From positions 59,290 to 123,289 of the forward strand of contig MCFE01000223.1 in assembly GCA_002104905.1 (NCBI GenBank): DNA of 64,000 nucleotides, read 5' to 3'. Positions 43,924 through 55,259 of this stretch are shown piece after piece. Origin of the DNA: Basidiobolus meristosporus CBS 931.73 (Eukaryota; Basidiobolomycota; Basidiobolomycetes; Basidiobolales; Basidiobolaceae). Position 1 is the stretch's first letter. Each line of letters starts with the position of its first letter. A program made the position numbers and the translations under genes. Under the pieces are notes generated by a model. It did not search any database. It was given only the letters and a program-made list of their open reading frames with translations, and was not told the DNA's origin.

Positions 43924-46900
43924 ATGGACAAGACAACTTTGACTCAACACCATAAGAGAAGAGAAAAATGAACATGTGGCTATTGAAGCAAGCCTCTCAA
44001 CCATGAAGCATGCAGACAGCATAGGAAGTATTACAAGGATCACAGCCAGTGTTTTGCCACACAAGTCATATTTGACCATTCATTGGCTACTACTGTGCCA
44101 GCATGATCATGCTGGCCAGTTCATAATTCTGTATTGACACCGGGCCATCTTTGTTACCTTGCACAAACTGAGTCAGATGAGTTTGTGATGCCCTGAGACT
44201 CACCTCAGCCTTCTGAATACGGCAAACAGAGTGATGGCTCTGAAAAAGAAGGTTCACTGATGGATTGTGAGCCTATCTCCCCTAACAACAGTACCATGTA
44301 TGAGTCCAGTCAAATCCCAATATGCAATGAGACAACACACACTGAAACAAGTGCAAGGATACTCTATGGAGCCAAGTAAGCCCAGTAATCCATTTACTGG
44401 TGAATGATATAATGTTGTGGCTAGAGAGGTGGCGCATTTGCACTGATATCAGTAATGGGGGCTTTGAGGACTTATAATTACATCTTGCCAAAATCATGCT
44501 GGGATGCAACTTACCATGTATATGGTACAAGTGGACAACCATCATGTGCCTGGCAGCATATGATCCAGAGATTGTCCTGATTCCAGCATGTATTAATAGT
44601 TGCATGGCATTCACATCCAAAAATGCTACCATTGCAATGTGTTCAAATTGTTAGGAATCCACCACCATTGAGGGAAAGTATTGTTTACACTCCAGATATA
44701 TTACAGCAATACCCCATCTGAGGAAGCTGATGCAGTCCAACAAATATTGCTAAGCTATACAGTACTGCACTCAGTATCAATCAAGTGCACACATATCCAA
44801 TATATTTGATGGCATACATTACAAACTGTTAAGAAGTAAGGGCTTCTTTGAAGGTATATATGACCATGCCTTTGCCTTATCACTTGATGGATACTCATTA
44901 AGCAAGTACTCTACCAGCAATACTGCTGGCCATGGATTCTCATCAATCTAAATCTACTGCCCATCTTGTGGTATCAGAGCCATAATCTGATGGTAGTCTC
45001 ATGTATATCTGGGCCTATATTGCCATCCAACCTGAATAGCTACCTGTATCCATTGCTGGATGAGTTTTGCATGCTCTCCAGCAGGATAACAGTAAACGGC
45101 TGTCATGTAAAAGCTCATATTATTATCTGAATTGGGGATACCCCAGCCATTTGCAAGATAGCTGGTTTTTCTGGGCACACTGGAAAGTACTGCTGTCAAA
45201 TGTGTGAGATCCAGGGGATTTACTCCATTACTTGCATACATTGTTATTACCCAAATACCAGCACTAAGAACATCATCTTTCCACAGAGAGAACATACAGA
45301 AGTCAGCAAGCAATTGCAGCAAAGTTGGCAAGCTATAAGCCATTGGCCGGAGTATGGAGTTAATTGGAAACCAGATATATGTAAGATAGAGGGTATCTAT
45401 TGGAGCAAAAGCTTTCCACTGGGAGCAATGCATTAGCTCCTTAACAATATCCCTATACTAATGACAAAGTTGCATATGGGGCACCTCAAGCTAAATAAGC
45501 CCTTCAAGATACTGGGGAAATTTGAAATAATTGGGAAGATATTGCAGAGTATCTGCCACACTAAGTGCTTCTCACAGGCTCCAATCAATATTCATACTCA
45601 TATGCAACAATACAAATGCAAAGACTGGATGAGCTGGATATGTTTTTATTCAAATGGTGTTGTGAAGCCATTCCCACCAAGGGTACATTGGAAGCATTAG
45701 GAGTCATATGTGGACATTGTGGGAATACTTATCCAGAAGCAGATCACCAATGACAACTTGACACATCTGCAGCTGTTGTGCAAAGAGTTTGTAATGGGAT
45801 CTGAGCGGCTGTACTACAATCATAAAGCTGAATGTGTAGATCTCTGCTGCTACTGTATCCATTCTGTGCTCCATCTTGCACAGTGTGTGGAGAATATTGG
45901 GCCTTGCTTCACCTTTTGAGAGTTTTCTATGGAGCGGATGTGGGGGGAGATAGGAAGACAAGTCAAGTTGCAGGTACTACCATATCCCAATCTCATCAAG
46001 AATATTACCTTCAAATGTCATGAAAGTGATGAGTTGGCACATGGAGAACAGCCAAGAAGAGTTGGAATTCACTGAGGACAGATGTGCACATGGAGACACC
46101 AATGCCTATGGCATTAAGAAGCTAAGAAGTCCCAATGCATGGGTAATCAGTCAAGTAATGCAAAGTTGGGTTGGGTGCAGCAAGCAACTGATTTTTATTA
46201 TGAAAACTCTACTAAGGCATTCTGGATTTTTCTTGATCACAAGCCAACTTCTACACCATTCAATATGGAATACACACAAACAAGAGCCCAGGCACACCTA
46301 TAAGGAGAACAAGAATCCAGCAGGGAGAAGGAAATATTGGCCAAATGCCAAGAAGTTCTTCACAGATATTCAGTAGATATTATTGGCAGAAGTTGCACAA
46401 CCAAGCATATGTTTGCAAGATGTATATGTTACCAGCAGTACAAAGTATATGCCAACTTTGCAAGTATCACACTAAAAAGCTGTAAAGTTGAGGTGGTAGA
46501 AGTATGTCAATTGCGGCAGGTGTGCACATTTGTATAGGTTAGTAAGCAGGAGGCCATAGTCTTTTTTGATTCAAGCTATATGTGGAATACCCAAGGTAGT
46601 AGTGGGTAAGCAAATAAAGAGGGGTGATGCTACAGTGTAATATGTGAATTGCACAAGAGGAGGTAGAACAAGGAAATACCATTTGGTAAATTGGTACATC
46701 TGCATTATACAGAGCCAGCTGTATGCTGCCATACTGCTGATATAATGGCATCAGAGTCTTGCTGTGTGCTTATTGAAATACCATCAGGTTTCTTCCCATA
46801 TAAGGCAACTCAATATCCTGGCCAGTTGGATCCACTTACAATGGTTGTAGAGTGCAACAAGACTGCAACAAAACTGTGCAATTATTGTCACAGCACCAAT

Positions 46901-46960
46901 CTAACCTCATCAAGGTTTATCACTTTGTTTGATATTAAATTGGCAAAATGCTGTTGTGAT
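43924..46960 (+). pseudogene. Tnp2-like CACTA transposase, copy D, broken
   Basis: ATG at 43924 in the family position. It covers the whole gene: a Cys/His cluster with stops (ACRQHRKYYKDHSQC), linker, degraded Tnp2 core (44800-45250), then the downstream domains (45461-46376) including CGHCGNTYPEADHQ, LRVFYGADVGGDRKTSQ and ENSQEELEFTEDRCAHGDTN. Numerous stops. It and copy C are the only copies retaining the C-terminal third. Confidence 0.75.
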
Positions 46961-46991
46961 CCCATCATCAGATTGTCAAGAGGGTCACAAA

Positions 46992-47341
46992 TGTTGTAAG
47001 AGTCTTGGAGATATTGGAAGTGAATGGGAGAACGAGTAGATTATGTGGTTTTTACTTAATGATTTATTGAATGTAAAAGTAGTATTTATACTTTTACATG
47101 GTCTTGGCATTACAAACACGTAGAATAGGTTAAGGAAGGTCCCAAGAACATGTGTACAAAGTTTGGGGCTGTTTGGACAACTTTGAGAATTTTCATGTTC
47201 TGGGTACCTGGTATTTTGGTGAAAATATTCTAAGTAAATCCCGACAAGGAATTTGGTCAGTATTCTCTAGGATTTGAAGGTGATGATCTAAGTGACTAAG
47301 TTAGGTGAATATTTAGGTGGAAAATACAAATTTTTACAACA
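46992..47341 (-). repeat. 3' LTR of copia-1
   Basis: A 350-bp LTR with TGTTGTAA...TTACAACA ends, preceded on the coding strand by the purine tract at 47342-47350. Confidence 0.95.
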
Positions 47342-47352
47342 CTCCCACTCAG

Positions 47353-49510
47353 CTAAATGTTCATACTGACTAGTCCTAATTTTGACCTAAGATATTCAAA
47401 CTTGTCTCTAGCTAATGGTTTGGTAAATATGTCTGCAATCATTTCATCTGTAGGACAGTAAACTAAGCTAACTAAGTTATTCTCTATAGCTTCACGTATG
47501 AAATGATGTCTAATATCTATGTGCTTGGTTCTAGCATGAAAAGTTGGATTTCTACCTAATTGTATACATCCTTGATTATCTTGAAATAAAGTAATAGGCA
47601 TTTTTTGACATAGGCCTAAATCTGTAAAGAGCTTTCTTAACCACATTGCTTCTTTTGTAGCTTCACAGGCTGCCATATACTCTGCCTCTGTAGTAGAAAG
47701 TGCTACAGTTGGTTGCTTTCTTGAATTCCATGAAATGGCTCCTTTACAGTAGAGAAAGGTGTATCCTGTGGTGGATCTTCTGTCTTCTAAATTTCGTCCC
47801 CAATCAGCATCAGAGTATCCCACAAGATCCTGTTCTGAATCCTTATAAGTGTATCTTAAGCAAATATCAGCAGTTCCTTTTAGGTATCTAAAAATCCGCT
47901 TAACTGCTGCAATATGATCAGATCCATAATTCTGATTATGTTGGCTGACAACTCCCACCAAATATGAGATATCTGGACGTGTTCCAAGCAAGATATACAT
48001 CAGACTGCCGACCATAGATTGATAAGGAAAGTCAGGGCTTTCAGATGGCACCAAGCTCTCTTGATTTGGTTGAGTTTTGACCAAGTTAAGGTTTGTCTCC
48101 ATTGGGGTAGCTGCCGGTTTACAGTCTTCCATTTTGTACTTCTTTAGTATATCTTGAATATACTTGGATTGGCTTAGGGTAATAGTCTGGGTACTTCTGT
48201 CTATGGAGAACTTAATCCCTAAGTAGTAACTAAGTTCTCCTAGATTGGACATCTTGAACTCCTTAGATAGGCTGGATTTAGTCTCTTCCAATGTTTCTAG
48301 GTTATTGGCGGCTATAATAAGATCATCCACATACAGAGCTAATAGAACTGGATTTGCTCTATCTGGCTTATAGTATATACTATAGTCAGCATTACTCCTT
48401 TTGAAACTCAAAGATTCCAAATAAGAATCTATCTTGCAATTCCAGGCTCTCGGTGATTGTTTGAGACCATATAGTGACTTTTTAAGCTTGCAGACCAAAT
48501 GGGGGTTATCTTGGTCAACAAACCCATCAGGCTGGTCCATATACACGTCCTCATCAAGTTCTCCATTCAAAAATGCAGTTTTTACATCCATTTGATGAAT
48601 AAAAAACTTATATTTGGCTGCAATAGCCAATATTAATCTGATGGAATTAAACTTGGCTACCGGTGCAAAGGTCTCAGTATAGTCAAGTCCTTTTGTTTGA
48701 GAGTAACCTTTGGCTACAAGTCTTGCTTTGTATCTTTCAATTGTACCATCAGCCTTGTATTTTGTCTTAAAGACCCATCTGCATCCAATTGATTTTTGGT
48801 TGATTGGTAATTTGACTAAGTCCCAAGTTTGATTTTCCATCAGGGCCTGATATTCCTCAGTCATTGCAGATCTCCAAAACTTTGTCTGAGGGCTATTTAG
48901 GCCCTCTTTTACAGTCTGGGGCTCATCAACATGGACTGAATAGGCATAGGCTAAGTTTGTACCCTCATTGATATAGTAAATTGGGCTATTTCTTGTCCAA
49001 TTGGATCTCCGGGCATTTGATACTGGAATGATCACTTCTGGGATATTCCTGGGCACTGATTCTGGCTGAACCACGGTTGTAGAGTCCTCTGGAGTGAAAA
49101 AATTTTCATTGTTTTGCTCTGATTCAATCCTGACAATTGGTGGACTTGAGATCAAATTTTTGTCATCATCTGATGTCATTTTTTGTGAAAATTTTGAATT
49201 TTCATCAAACAACACATCCCTGGACTTGATCAGCTTCTTTGCTTTGGTATTGTAGAGTCTGTATGCCTTACTCTCATTGCAGTAGCCCAAAAATATGCAT
49301 TTTACACTTTTTGGCTCAAATTTTGACTGATTTCCGGCCAGTTTTTTGGCATATGCTGTACACCCAAATATTCTTAGATGTTCTGCACTTGGTCTGTATC
49401 CATACCATGCTTCAAATGGAGTAGAATCACAAAGTATTCTGTTATAACTCCTATTTTTAAGATATACAGCAGTGGCAACTGATTCCGCCCAATAATCATA
49501 GGATATTTTT
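47353..49510 (-). CDS. Copia-1 pol part 2: integrase C-terminus, reverse transcriptase, RNase H
   Basis: Open from the frameshift near 49510 to the stop at 47353 (first in-frame Met at 49290). In order: integrase C-terminal GKPK-like region (FGCTAYAKKLAGNQ, CIFLGYCNESKAYRLYN), an acidic linker, RT with [62 protein letters not shown] and the catalytic LYVDDLIIAANN (about 48320), then RNase H with GYSDADWGRN, STTEAEYMAACEA, QDNQGCIQLGRNP and HARTKHIDIRHHF. All catalytic residues are visible. It copies the element RNA into DNA inside virus-like particles. In the normal element it is the continuation of gag-pro-int; here it is separated by one lost nucleotide. Confidence 0.9.
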
Positions 49511-51296
49511 GATCATGGATCATAGATCTTGCCATATCAATTATTGAACTGTTAGCTTGTTCTGCTACTCCATTTTGCTGTGGGGAGTATGGTACAGTAG
49601 TCTCTTGCTTTATCCCATGAATTTTGCAGAAGTGGATGAAGAGTTTTGAGGTACATTCTCCACCATTGTCAGAGCGTATTTTCTTGATTTTTTCACCAGT
49701 TTCTCTCTCCACCATGGCTTTAAACTCCCTGAACTTAGACAGAGCTTCTTCCTTTCTCTCCATGAAGTAGACCCATGTGTATCTTGTATAATCAGCAATA
49801 AAAGTGATTAAATACTTCATCCCGCCTAAGGATAAATTTTGCATAGGTCCACACAGATCTGAGTGAATTAGATCTAATTTTTTCTTAGTTTTGATTAACC
49901 CAGAGCTCTTGAACTGTTGTCTGGCTTGTTTCCCATATATGCAGGCTTCACAGTGCTCCAAATTAGCTGGGGGATCAATTTTCACTCCAGAAATTAGCTG
50001 ATCTTTGATCATTTTACGCAAATAATCAAAATTGATGTGTCCAAATCTCCTGTGCCAAAGCATTGGTGTTTCTTCATTTAAGTTACTTATATTGGCTTCC
50101 AAATATGATGGAATATAAGTCAACTTGTATAGATTCTGATCTCTGATGCCCAAAGCAATATGGGCACCATTTTGATCAGTGATCCTGCATCCAGAATTGT
50201 CAAAACTGAAACTGAGTCCTTCTGCTGTGGCCTTGCTTACAGAGAGTAGGTTCTTGGCTATTTCTGGTACATAGAGTACTTCTTTAAAGGTCAGTGTATG
50301 GCTTCCTTCACTGCTTCTAAGGTTTACTTGGATAGTTCCTTCTCCCACTGCATCAAGTGTTCTATCGTCACCCATGAAAACCTTCTTAATTGGAATTTCT
50401 TGATATTGGGTAAAAAGTTCTTTTTGGTGTGTAAAGTGTTGAGAAGCTCCAGAGTCAATATACCATGTCTGAGAATCCTTGTTTGTGGTCATATTTAGTG
50501 CAGATATGAATAGTCTATCTTCAGTTGTTGCAGCATTTCCATATTCAGGCTTCTTTTGCTGATAATCTCTCTTTTTGAAACACCGGTCTGATGTGTGTCC
50601 TTTCCTTTTGCAGTAGTTGCAAAATAGGTTGCTGTTGCCTTTGTAGGGTCTTGGGTACCTCCTTTGTTGGCTATCATTGCTTATTAAAGCATTTTCTTCT
50701 TCCTTCTTATTGGCGCTTGATTTTCTTAATTCTTCATCCAGGAGCCTTCCATATACGTAATTTAAGGTCAAATCTTCAGTTCTGGACTCTAGGGCTGATA
50801 CAAGGCCCTGAAACTTGTCTGTCAGGCTATTCAGGATGGTAACTATCACATCCTCATCAGTAGTTGGTACGCCCACAGATTCCATCTCATCTACCAGCAG
50901 GGTAATTCTGTTAATTAGATTTTTCATTTCTTCTCCTGGCAGCATCTTTGTAGTAAAGAATTTTCTTCTCAGATACATTTTCTTGGCAGCTGAACATGAC
51001 TGGTAGGTGTCTTCTAATGCCTTCCAGGCATTCTTTGCCGTTTTTGCTCTTGAGCATTGAATTAGCAATTTGTCCTTGACATTAAGGCAAATGCAGTTAA
51101 AGGCACTTTGTTCTTTCTTCTGGTACTTTAAGGCTTCCTCTCCCATGTTTTTAGGAGGGCATTCTTCTCCCATGACAATATCCCAAAGGCCTCTTTCTTG
51201 TAGCAGCATCTTCATCTTCACCTTCCACACTTGGTAGTTAGAGCCATCCAACTTTTCAGCAGAGGGAAAAATTCCAGTAATAGCAGTAGTAGACAT
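49374..51296 (-). CDS. Copia-1 gag, protease and integrase (5' part of the polyprotein)
   Basis: The start is chosen at 51296 (MSTTAITGIFPSAEKLDG), the first ATG after the primer site. An upstream ATG at 51455 lies in the LTR. Gag (residues 1-260) has the copia capsid pattern (WKVKMKMLLQERGLWDIV) and a CNYCKRKGHTSDRC zinc knuckle near 225. The protease active site is YIDSGASQHF near 280. The integrase has an HHCC finger (HRRFGHINFDY through CEACIYGKQ), HSDLCGPM near 478, RSDNGGE and NGVAEQ. After IHDQK (about 49510) the frame is lost through a 1-nt deletion relative to element L (CAAAAACTGTCC against CAAAAATATCC), and 46 out-of-frame codons lead to a stop at 49374. Gag, protease and most of integrase could still be made. 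Confidence 0.9.
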   Translation of the reverse strand: MSTTAITGIFPSAEKLDGSNYQVWKVKMKMLLQERGLWDIVMGEECPPKNMGEEALKYQKKEQSAFNCICLNVKDKLLIQCSRAKTAKNAWKALEDTYQSCSAAKKMYLRRKFFTTKMLPGEEMKNLINRITLLVDEMESVGVPTTDEDVIVTILNSLTDKFQGLVSALESRTEDLTLNYVYGRLLDEELRKSSANKKEEENALISNDSQQRRYPRPYKGNSNLFCNYCKRKGHTSDRCFKKRDYQQKKPEYGNAATTEDRLFISALNMTTNKDSQTWYIDSGASQHFTHQKELFTQYQEIPIKKVFMGDDRTLDAVGEGTIQVNLRSSEGSHTLTFKEVLYVPEIAKNLLSVSKATAEGLSFSFDNSGCRITDQNGAHIALGIRDQNLYKLTYIPSYLEANISNLNEETPMLWHRRFGHINFDYLRKMIKDQLISGVKIDPPANLEHCEACIYGKQARQQFKSSGLIKTKKKLDLIHSDLCGPMQNLSLGGMKYLITFIADYTRYTWVYFMERKEEALSKFREFKAMVERETGEKIKKIRSDNGGECTSKLFIHFCKIHGIKQETTVPYSPQQNGVAEQANSSIIDMARSMIHDQKYPMIIGRNQLPLLYILKIGVITEYFVILLHLKHGMDTDQVQNI

Positions 51297-51315
51297 TGCA
51301 GAGAGTGACAGCTCG

Positions 51316-51327
51316 GGGCTCATAACC
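51316..51327 (-). other. Primer-binding site matching the initiator tRNA-Met anticodon arm
   Basis: On the coding strand the 12 bases immediately after the 5' LTR read GGTTATGAGCCC. Its complement GGGCTCATAACC is the anticodon arm of initiator tRNA-Met, with anticodon CAT. Drosophila copia is known to prime from an internally cleaved initiator tRNA at this same region. Element F has the same site. Confidence 0.8.
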
Positions 51328-51676
51328 TGTTGTAAGAGTCTTGGAGATATTGGAAGTGATTGGGAGAACAAGTAGATTATGTGGTTTTCACTTAATGATT
51401 TATTGAATGTAAAAGTGGTATTTATACTTTTACCTGGTCTTGGCATTACAAACACGTAGAATAGGTTAAGAAAGGTCCCAAGAACATGTGTGCAAAGTTT
51501 GGGGCTGTTTGGACAACTTTGAGAATTTTCATGTTCTGGGTACCTGGTATTTTGGTGAAAATATTCTAAGTAAATCCCGACAAGGAATTTGGTCAGTATT
51601 CTCTAGGATTTGAAGGTGATGATCTAAGTGACTAAGTTAGGTGAATATTTAGGTGGAAATACGAATTTTTACAACA
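51328..51676 (-). repeat. 5' LTR of copia-1
   Basis: A 349-bp LTR. TATAAATA (rc of 51419-51426) followed about 20 bp downstream by AATAAA (rc of 51399-51404) marks the promoter and polyadenylation signals. Confidence 0.95.
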
Positions 51677-52184
51677 TTAGAGACCCCTTCAAGAGACCCT
51701 TTACTCTAAAGAAGCCCCTTTAGGCACCCCTTTAGTGTAAAGTCCACTTTAGAGACCACTACAAGAAGCCCCTTTACTCTAAAGACACCCCTTTAGGTCT
51801 GAAGGCCCCTTTAGAGACTTCTACAACACACCCCTTTAGGTTAAAGGGGATTTCAGAATTTCGATATTAGGAAATATTTTCTCAGAAAGGAAAGTGACTT
51901 CCAAATAAGGAAAAGTTGCTATAAATGTAAATAAGCCCGTTAGTCAACAGAAGGTCAGAACACTGCTGTAGAAGTGATAAACACTGCCTACAGTATATTT
52001 TGAGCCTAAGGCTGAGGAAATTAGTGAAAGTTATATCTTCTATTGGTATATCAAACTTCCAATAAACTATTTCAGTATTAGCATACTGGAAGTTGCTGTA
52101 TATTGTTGATTAGCCTCTACAATGTAGAACAAGCCCCAAACTAATCATAATACAACACAATACATCTCAATACTTTACACACCC
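51677..52184. repeat. Unclassified repeat: C/T-rich tandem blocks and LTR-like sequence
   Basis: 51677-51850 consists of irregular repeats of CCCCTTTA and CTCTAAAG modules. 51850-52184 is AT-rich, with a TATAAATG box near 51920 and no coding sequence I can find. It could be a solo LTR of another family or a non-coding remnant; no boundaries or duplication are convincing. Confidence 0.4.
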
Positions 52185-52186
52185 AC

Positions 52187-55100
52187 AAGAACTTTTTACC
52201 CAATATCAAGAAATTCCAATTAAGAAGGGTTTCATGGGTGATGATGGATCACTTGATGCAGTGGGAGAAGGAACTATCTAAGTAAGCCTTAGAGGCAGTC
52301 AAGAAAGCTATACACCAACCTTTAAAGAAGTACCCCATGTACCAGAAATAGCCAAGAATCTAATATCTGTAAGCAAGGCCACAGCAGAAAAACTCAGTTT
52401 CAGCTTTGACATTTTTAGATGCAGGATCACTGATCAAAGTGGTGCTCATATTACTTCAGGTACCACAGCTCAGAATCTGTATAATTTGACGTATAATCCA
52501 TCATATCTGGAAGCCAATACAAGTAACTTGAATGAATACACACTGATGCTTTGCACCGGAGATTTGGACACATCAATTTTGATTATTTGCACAAAATGAT
52601 CAAAGATCCACTAATCTTGGGAGTAAAAATTGATCTCTCTGCTAATTTGAGCACTGTGAAGCCTGTATATATGGGAAACAAGCCAGAGAGCTTTCAAGAG
52701 CGCTGGGTTAATCAAAACTAAGAAAAAATTAGATCTAATTCACTCAGATCTAAGTGGACCTATGCAAAATTTATCCTTAGGTGGGATGAAGTATTTAATC
52801 ACTTTTATTGATGATTATACAAGATAAATGTGGGGCAACTTCATGGAGAGTAAGAAAAAAGCTCTGTCTAAGTATGGGGAGCTTAAAGCCATGGTGGAGA
52901 GTGAAACTGGTGAAAAAATCAAGAAAATTTGTTCTGACAATGGTGGAGAGTATACCTCAAAACTCTTCATCCACTTTGCAAAATTCATGGGATAAGCAAG
53001 AGACTACTGTGCCATACTCCCCACAGCAAAATTAAGTAGTAAATTGTACAAACAGATCAATAATTGATAGGGCAAGATCTATGATTCATGATCAAAAACT
53101 GTCCTATGATTTCTGGCTGGAATCAGTGCCATAGCTGTATACCTTAAAAATAAGGGACATAACAGATTACTCTGCAACTCTGCTCTATTTAAAGATATGG
53201 TATAGATATAGACCAAGCGCAGAACATCTAAGAATATTTGGGTGTACAGCATTTGCCAAGAAACTGCCTGGAAATCAGTCAATATTTGAGCCAAGAAGTG
53301 TACAATGCATATTTTTGGGCTACTGCAATAAGAGTAAAGCATACAGGCTCTACAATACCAAAGCAAATAAGTTAATCAAGTCCAGGGATGTGTTGCTCAT
53401 GAAAATGCAAAATGTTTGCAAAAAAATGACATAAGATAATGATAACAATTTGGTCCCAAGTTCATCAATAGACATGATTGAATCAGAGCAAAATAATGAG
53501 AGCTTTTTCACTCCAGAGGACTATAGAGCCATGGTTCAGCCCAAATCAGTGCCCAGGAATATCCCAGAAGTGATCATTCCAGCATCAAATGGCTGAATAT
53601 CCAAATGGACAATAAATAGTCCAAGTTACTCTATCAATGAGGGGGCAAACTTGCCCTGTGCCTATTCAGTCCCTATTGATGAGACCCTGACTGTAAGAGA
53701 GGCCCTAAATAGCCCTCAGAAGAAGTTGTGGAGATTTGCAATTACTGAAGAATATAAGGCCCTGGTGGAAAATTAAGCTTGGGACTTAGTCAAATTACCA
53801 ACCAACCAAAAATCAATTAGATGCATTTTGGTTTTTAAGACAAAATACAAGGCTGATGGTACAACTGAAAGATACATAGAAACAATTATGTCCAAAGGAT
53901 CCTTGCAAACAAAAGGACTTGACTATACTGAGATCTTTGCACTTATAGCTAAGTTTAATTCCGTCAGATTGATTTTGGCTATTGCAGCCAAATATAAGGT
54001 TTTTATACATCAAGTAGATGTAAAAGCTGCATTTTTGAATGGAGAACTTGATGGGGACTTGTATATGAGCCAGCCTGCTGATTCTGTTGACCAATATAAG
54101 CCCCATCTAGTCTGTAAGCTTAAAAATCTCTTTATGGTCTCAAACAATCACCCAGAGTATGGAATTGTAAGATGGATTCTTATTTGGAATCATTGAGTTT
54201 CAAAGGGTGAAATGCTGACTATAGTATATACCATAAGCCAAATAGAGCAGGTCCAGTTCTATTAGCTCCATATGTGGATGATCTTCTTATATATGTCAAT
54301 AATCCTGCAACATTGGAAGAGACTAAATCCAGCCTATCTAAAGAGTTCAAGATGTCCAATCTAGAAGAATTCAATTACTACTTAGGGATAAGCCTCTCCA
54401 TAGACAGAAGTACCCAGAATATCACTCTAAGCCAATCCAAGTATATTAAATATATAATAAACAAGTGCCAAATTGCAGACTGTAAACTAGCAGCCACCTC
54501 AATGGAGACCTAATTTAACTTGGTCAAAACTCAACCAAATCCAGAGAGCTTGGTGTCATCTGAAAGCCCTAACTCTCCTTATCAGTCTATGGTAGGCAGT
54601 CTGATGTATAATATGCTTGGAACACATCCAGACATCACATACTCAGTGGGAGTTGTCAGCCAGCATAATCAGAACTAGGAATCTGATCATATTGCATCAG
54701 TTAACTGGACTTTTAGATACCTAAAAGGAACTGCTGATATCTGCTTAAGATTCACTTATGTGGACTCAGAACAGGACTTTGTGGGATGCTCTGAGGCTGA
54801 TTGGGGACAAAATTTGGAAGGCAGAAGAACCACTACAGGATACACCTATCTTTACTGTAAAGGAGCAATTTCATGGAATTCAACAAAGCAGCCAACCACT
54901 GCACTGTCTACCACAGAAGCAGAGTATATGGCAACCTGTGAAGCTACAAAAGAAGTAATGTGGCTAAGAAAGCTTTTTAAAGATTTGGGCCTATGTCAAA
55001 AAAGGGTTATTACTTTATTTCAAGATAATCAGGGGTGTATATAATTAGGTAGAAATCCAACTTTTCATGCTAGAACTAAGCACATAGTTATTAGACATCA

Positions 55101-55248
55101 TATCTTATGTGAAGCCAAAGGGAATAACTTAGTTAGCTTAGCTTACTGTCCTTCATATGAACTGATTGCAGACATTACCAAACCATTAGCTAGATGCAAG
55201 TTTGAATATCTTGGGTCAAGATTAGGAGTAGTCAGTATGAACATTTAG
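52187..55248 (+). pseudogene. Copia-I pol of element L, decayed
   Basis: In order: GFMGDDGSLDAVGEGTI, the pre-integrase region, integrase (HSDLSGPM, CSDNGGEYTSKLF), RT (54274-54513, with YVDDLL preserved) and RNase H (54760-55044, with GCSEADWGQN and STTEAEYMA). It ends at the TAG at 55246-55248. Stops and shifts throughout. It preserves the uninterrupted HDQKLSYD reading where copia-1 has lost a base. Confidence 0.85.
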
Positions 55249-55259
55249 CAGAGTGGGAG

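Larger units (their letters stand above)
41645..46991 (+). mobile_element. CACTA copy D, lacking both ends
   Basis: Accessory on the minus strand (43701 down to about 41980) and transposase on the plus strand (43924 to about 46960), with the divergent spacer between. The accessory terminus is missing about its first 75 bp at 41645. The transposase terminus is cut at 46991 by the copia-1 LTR, in the middle of a subterminal segment (AGATTGTCAAGAGGGTCACAA). Confidence 0.8.
46992..51676 (-). mobile_element. Copia-1, a near-intact copia-I retrotransposon
   Basis: A 4,685-bp Ty1/copia element with LTRs at 46992-47341 and 51328-51676, the polypurine tract GAGTGGGAG (rc of 47342-47350), and a primer site next to the 5' LTR. 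By my reading the LTRs differ at about 8 positions plus one indel (about 97.5% identity). The flanking 5-mers are ACAAA and TTAGA, so no target duplication is seen. The left flank is CACTA-D and the right flank is unrelated, suggesting rearrangement after insertion. Confidence 0.93.

Noticed and set aside
49360-49520. Programmed ribosomal frameshift in copia-1
   Set aside because: Gag, protease and integrase are already in one frame and the shift falls inside integrase. Element L reads through without a shift at the same point, so it is a simple 1-nt loss.
51677-51850. CRISPR-like or satellite array
   Set aside because: The modules are irregular in length and spacing and there are no spacers; the setting is eukaryotic.
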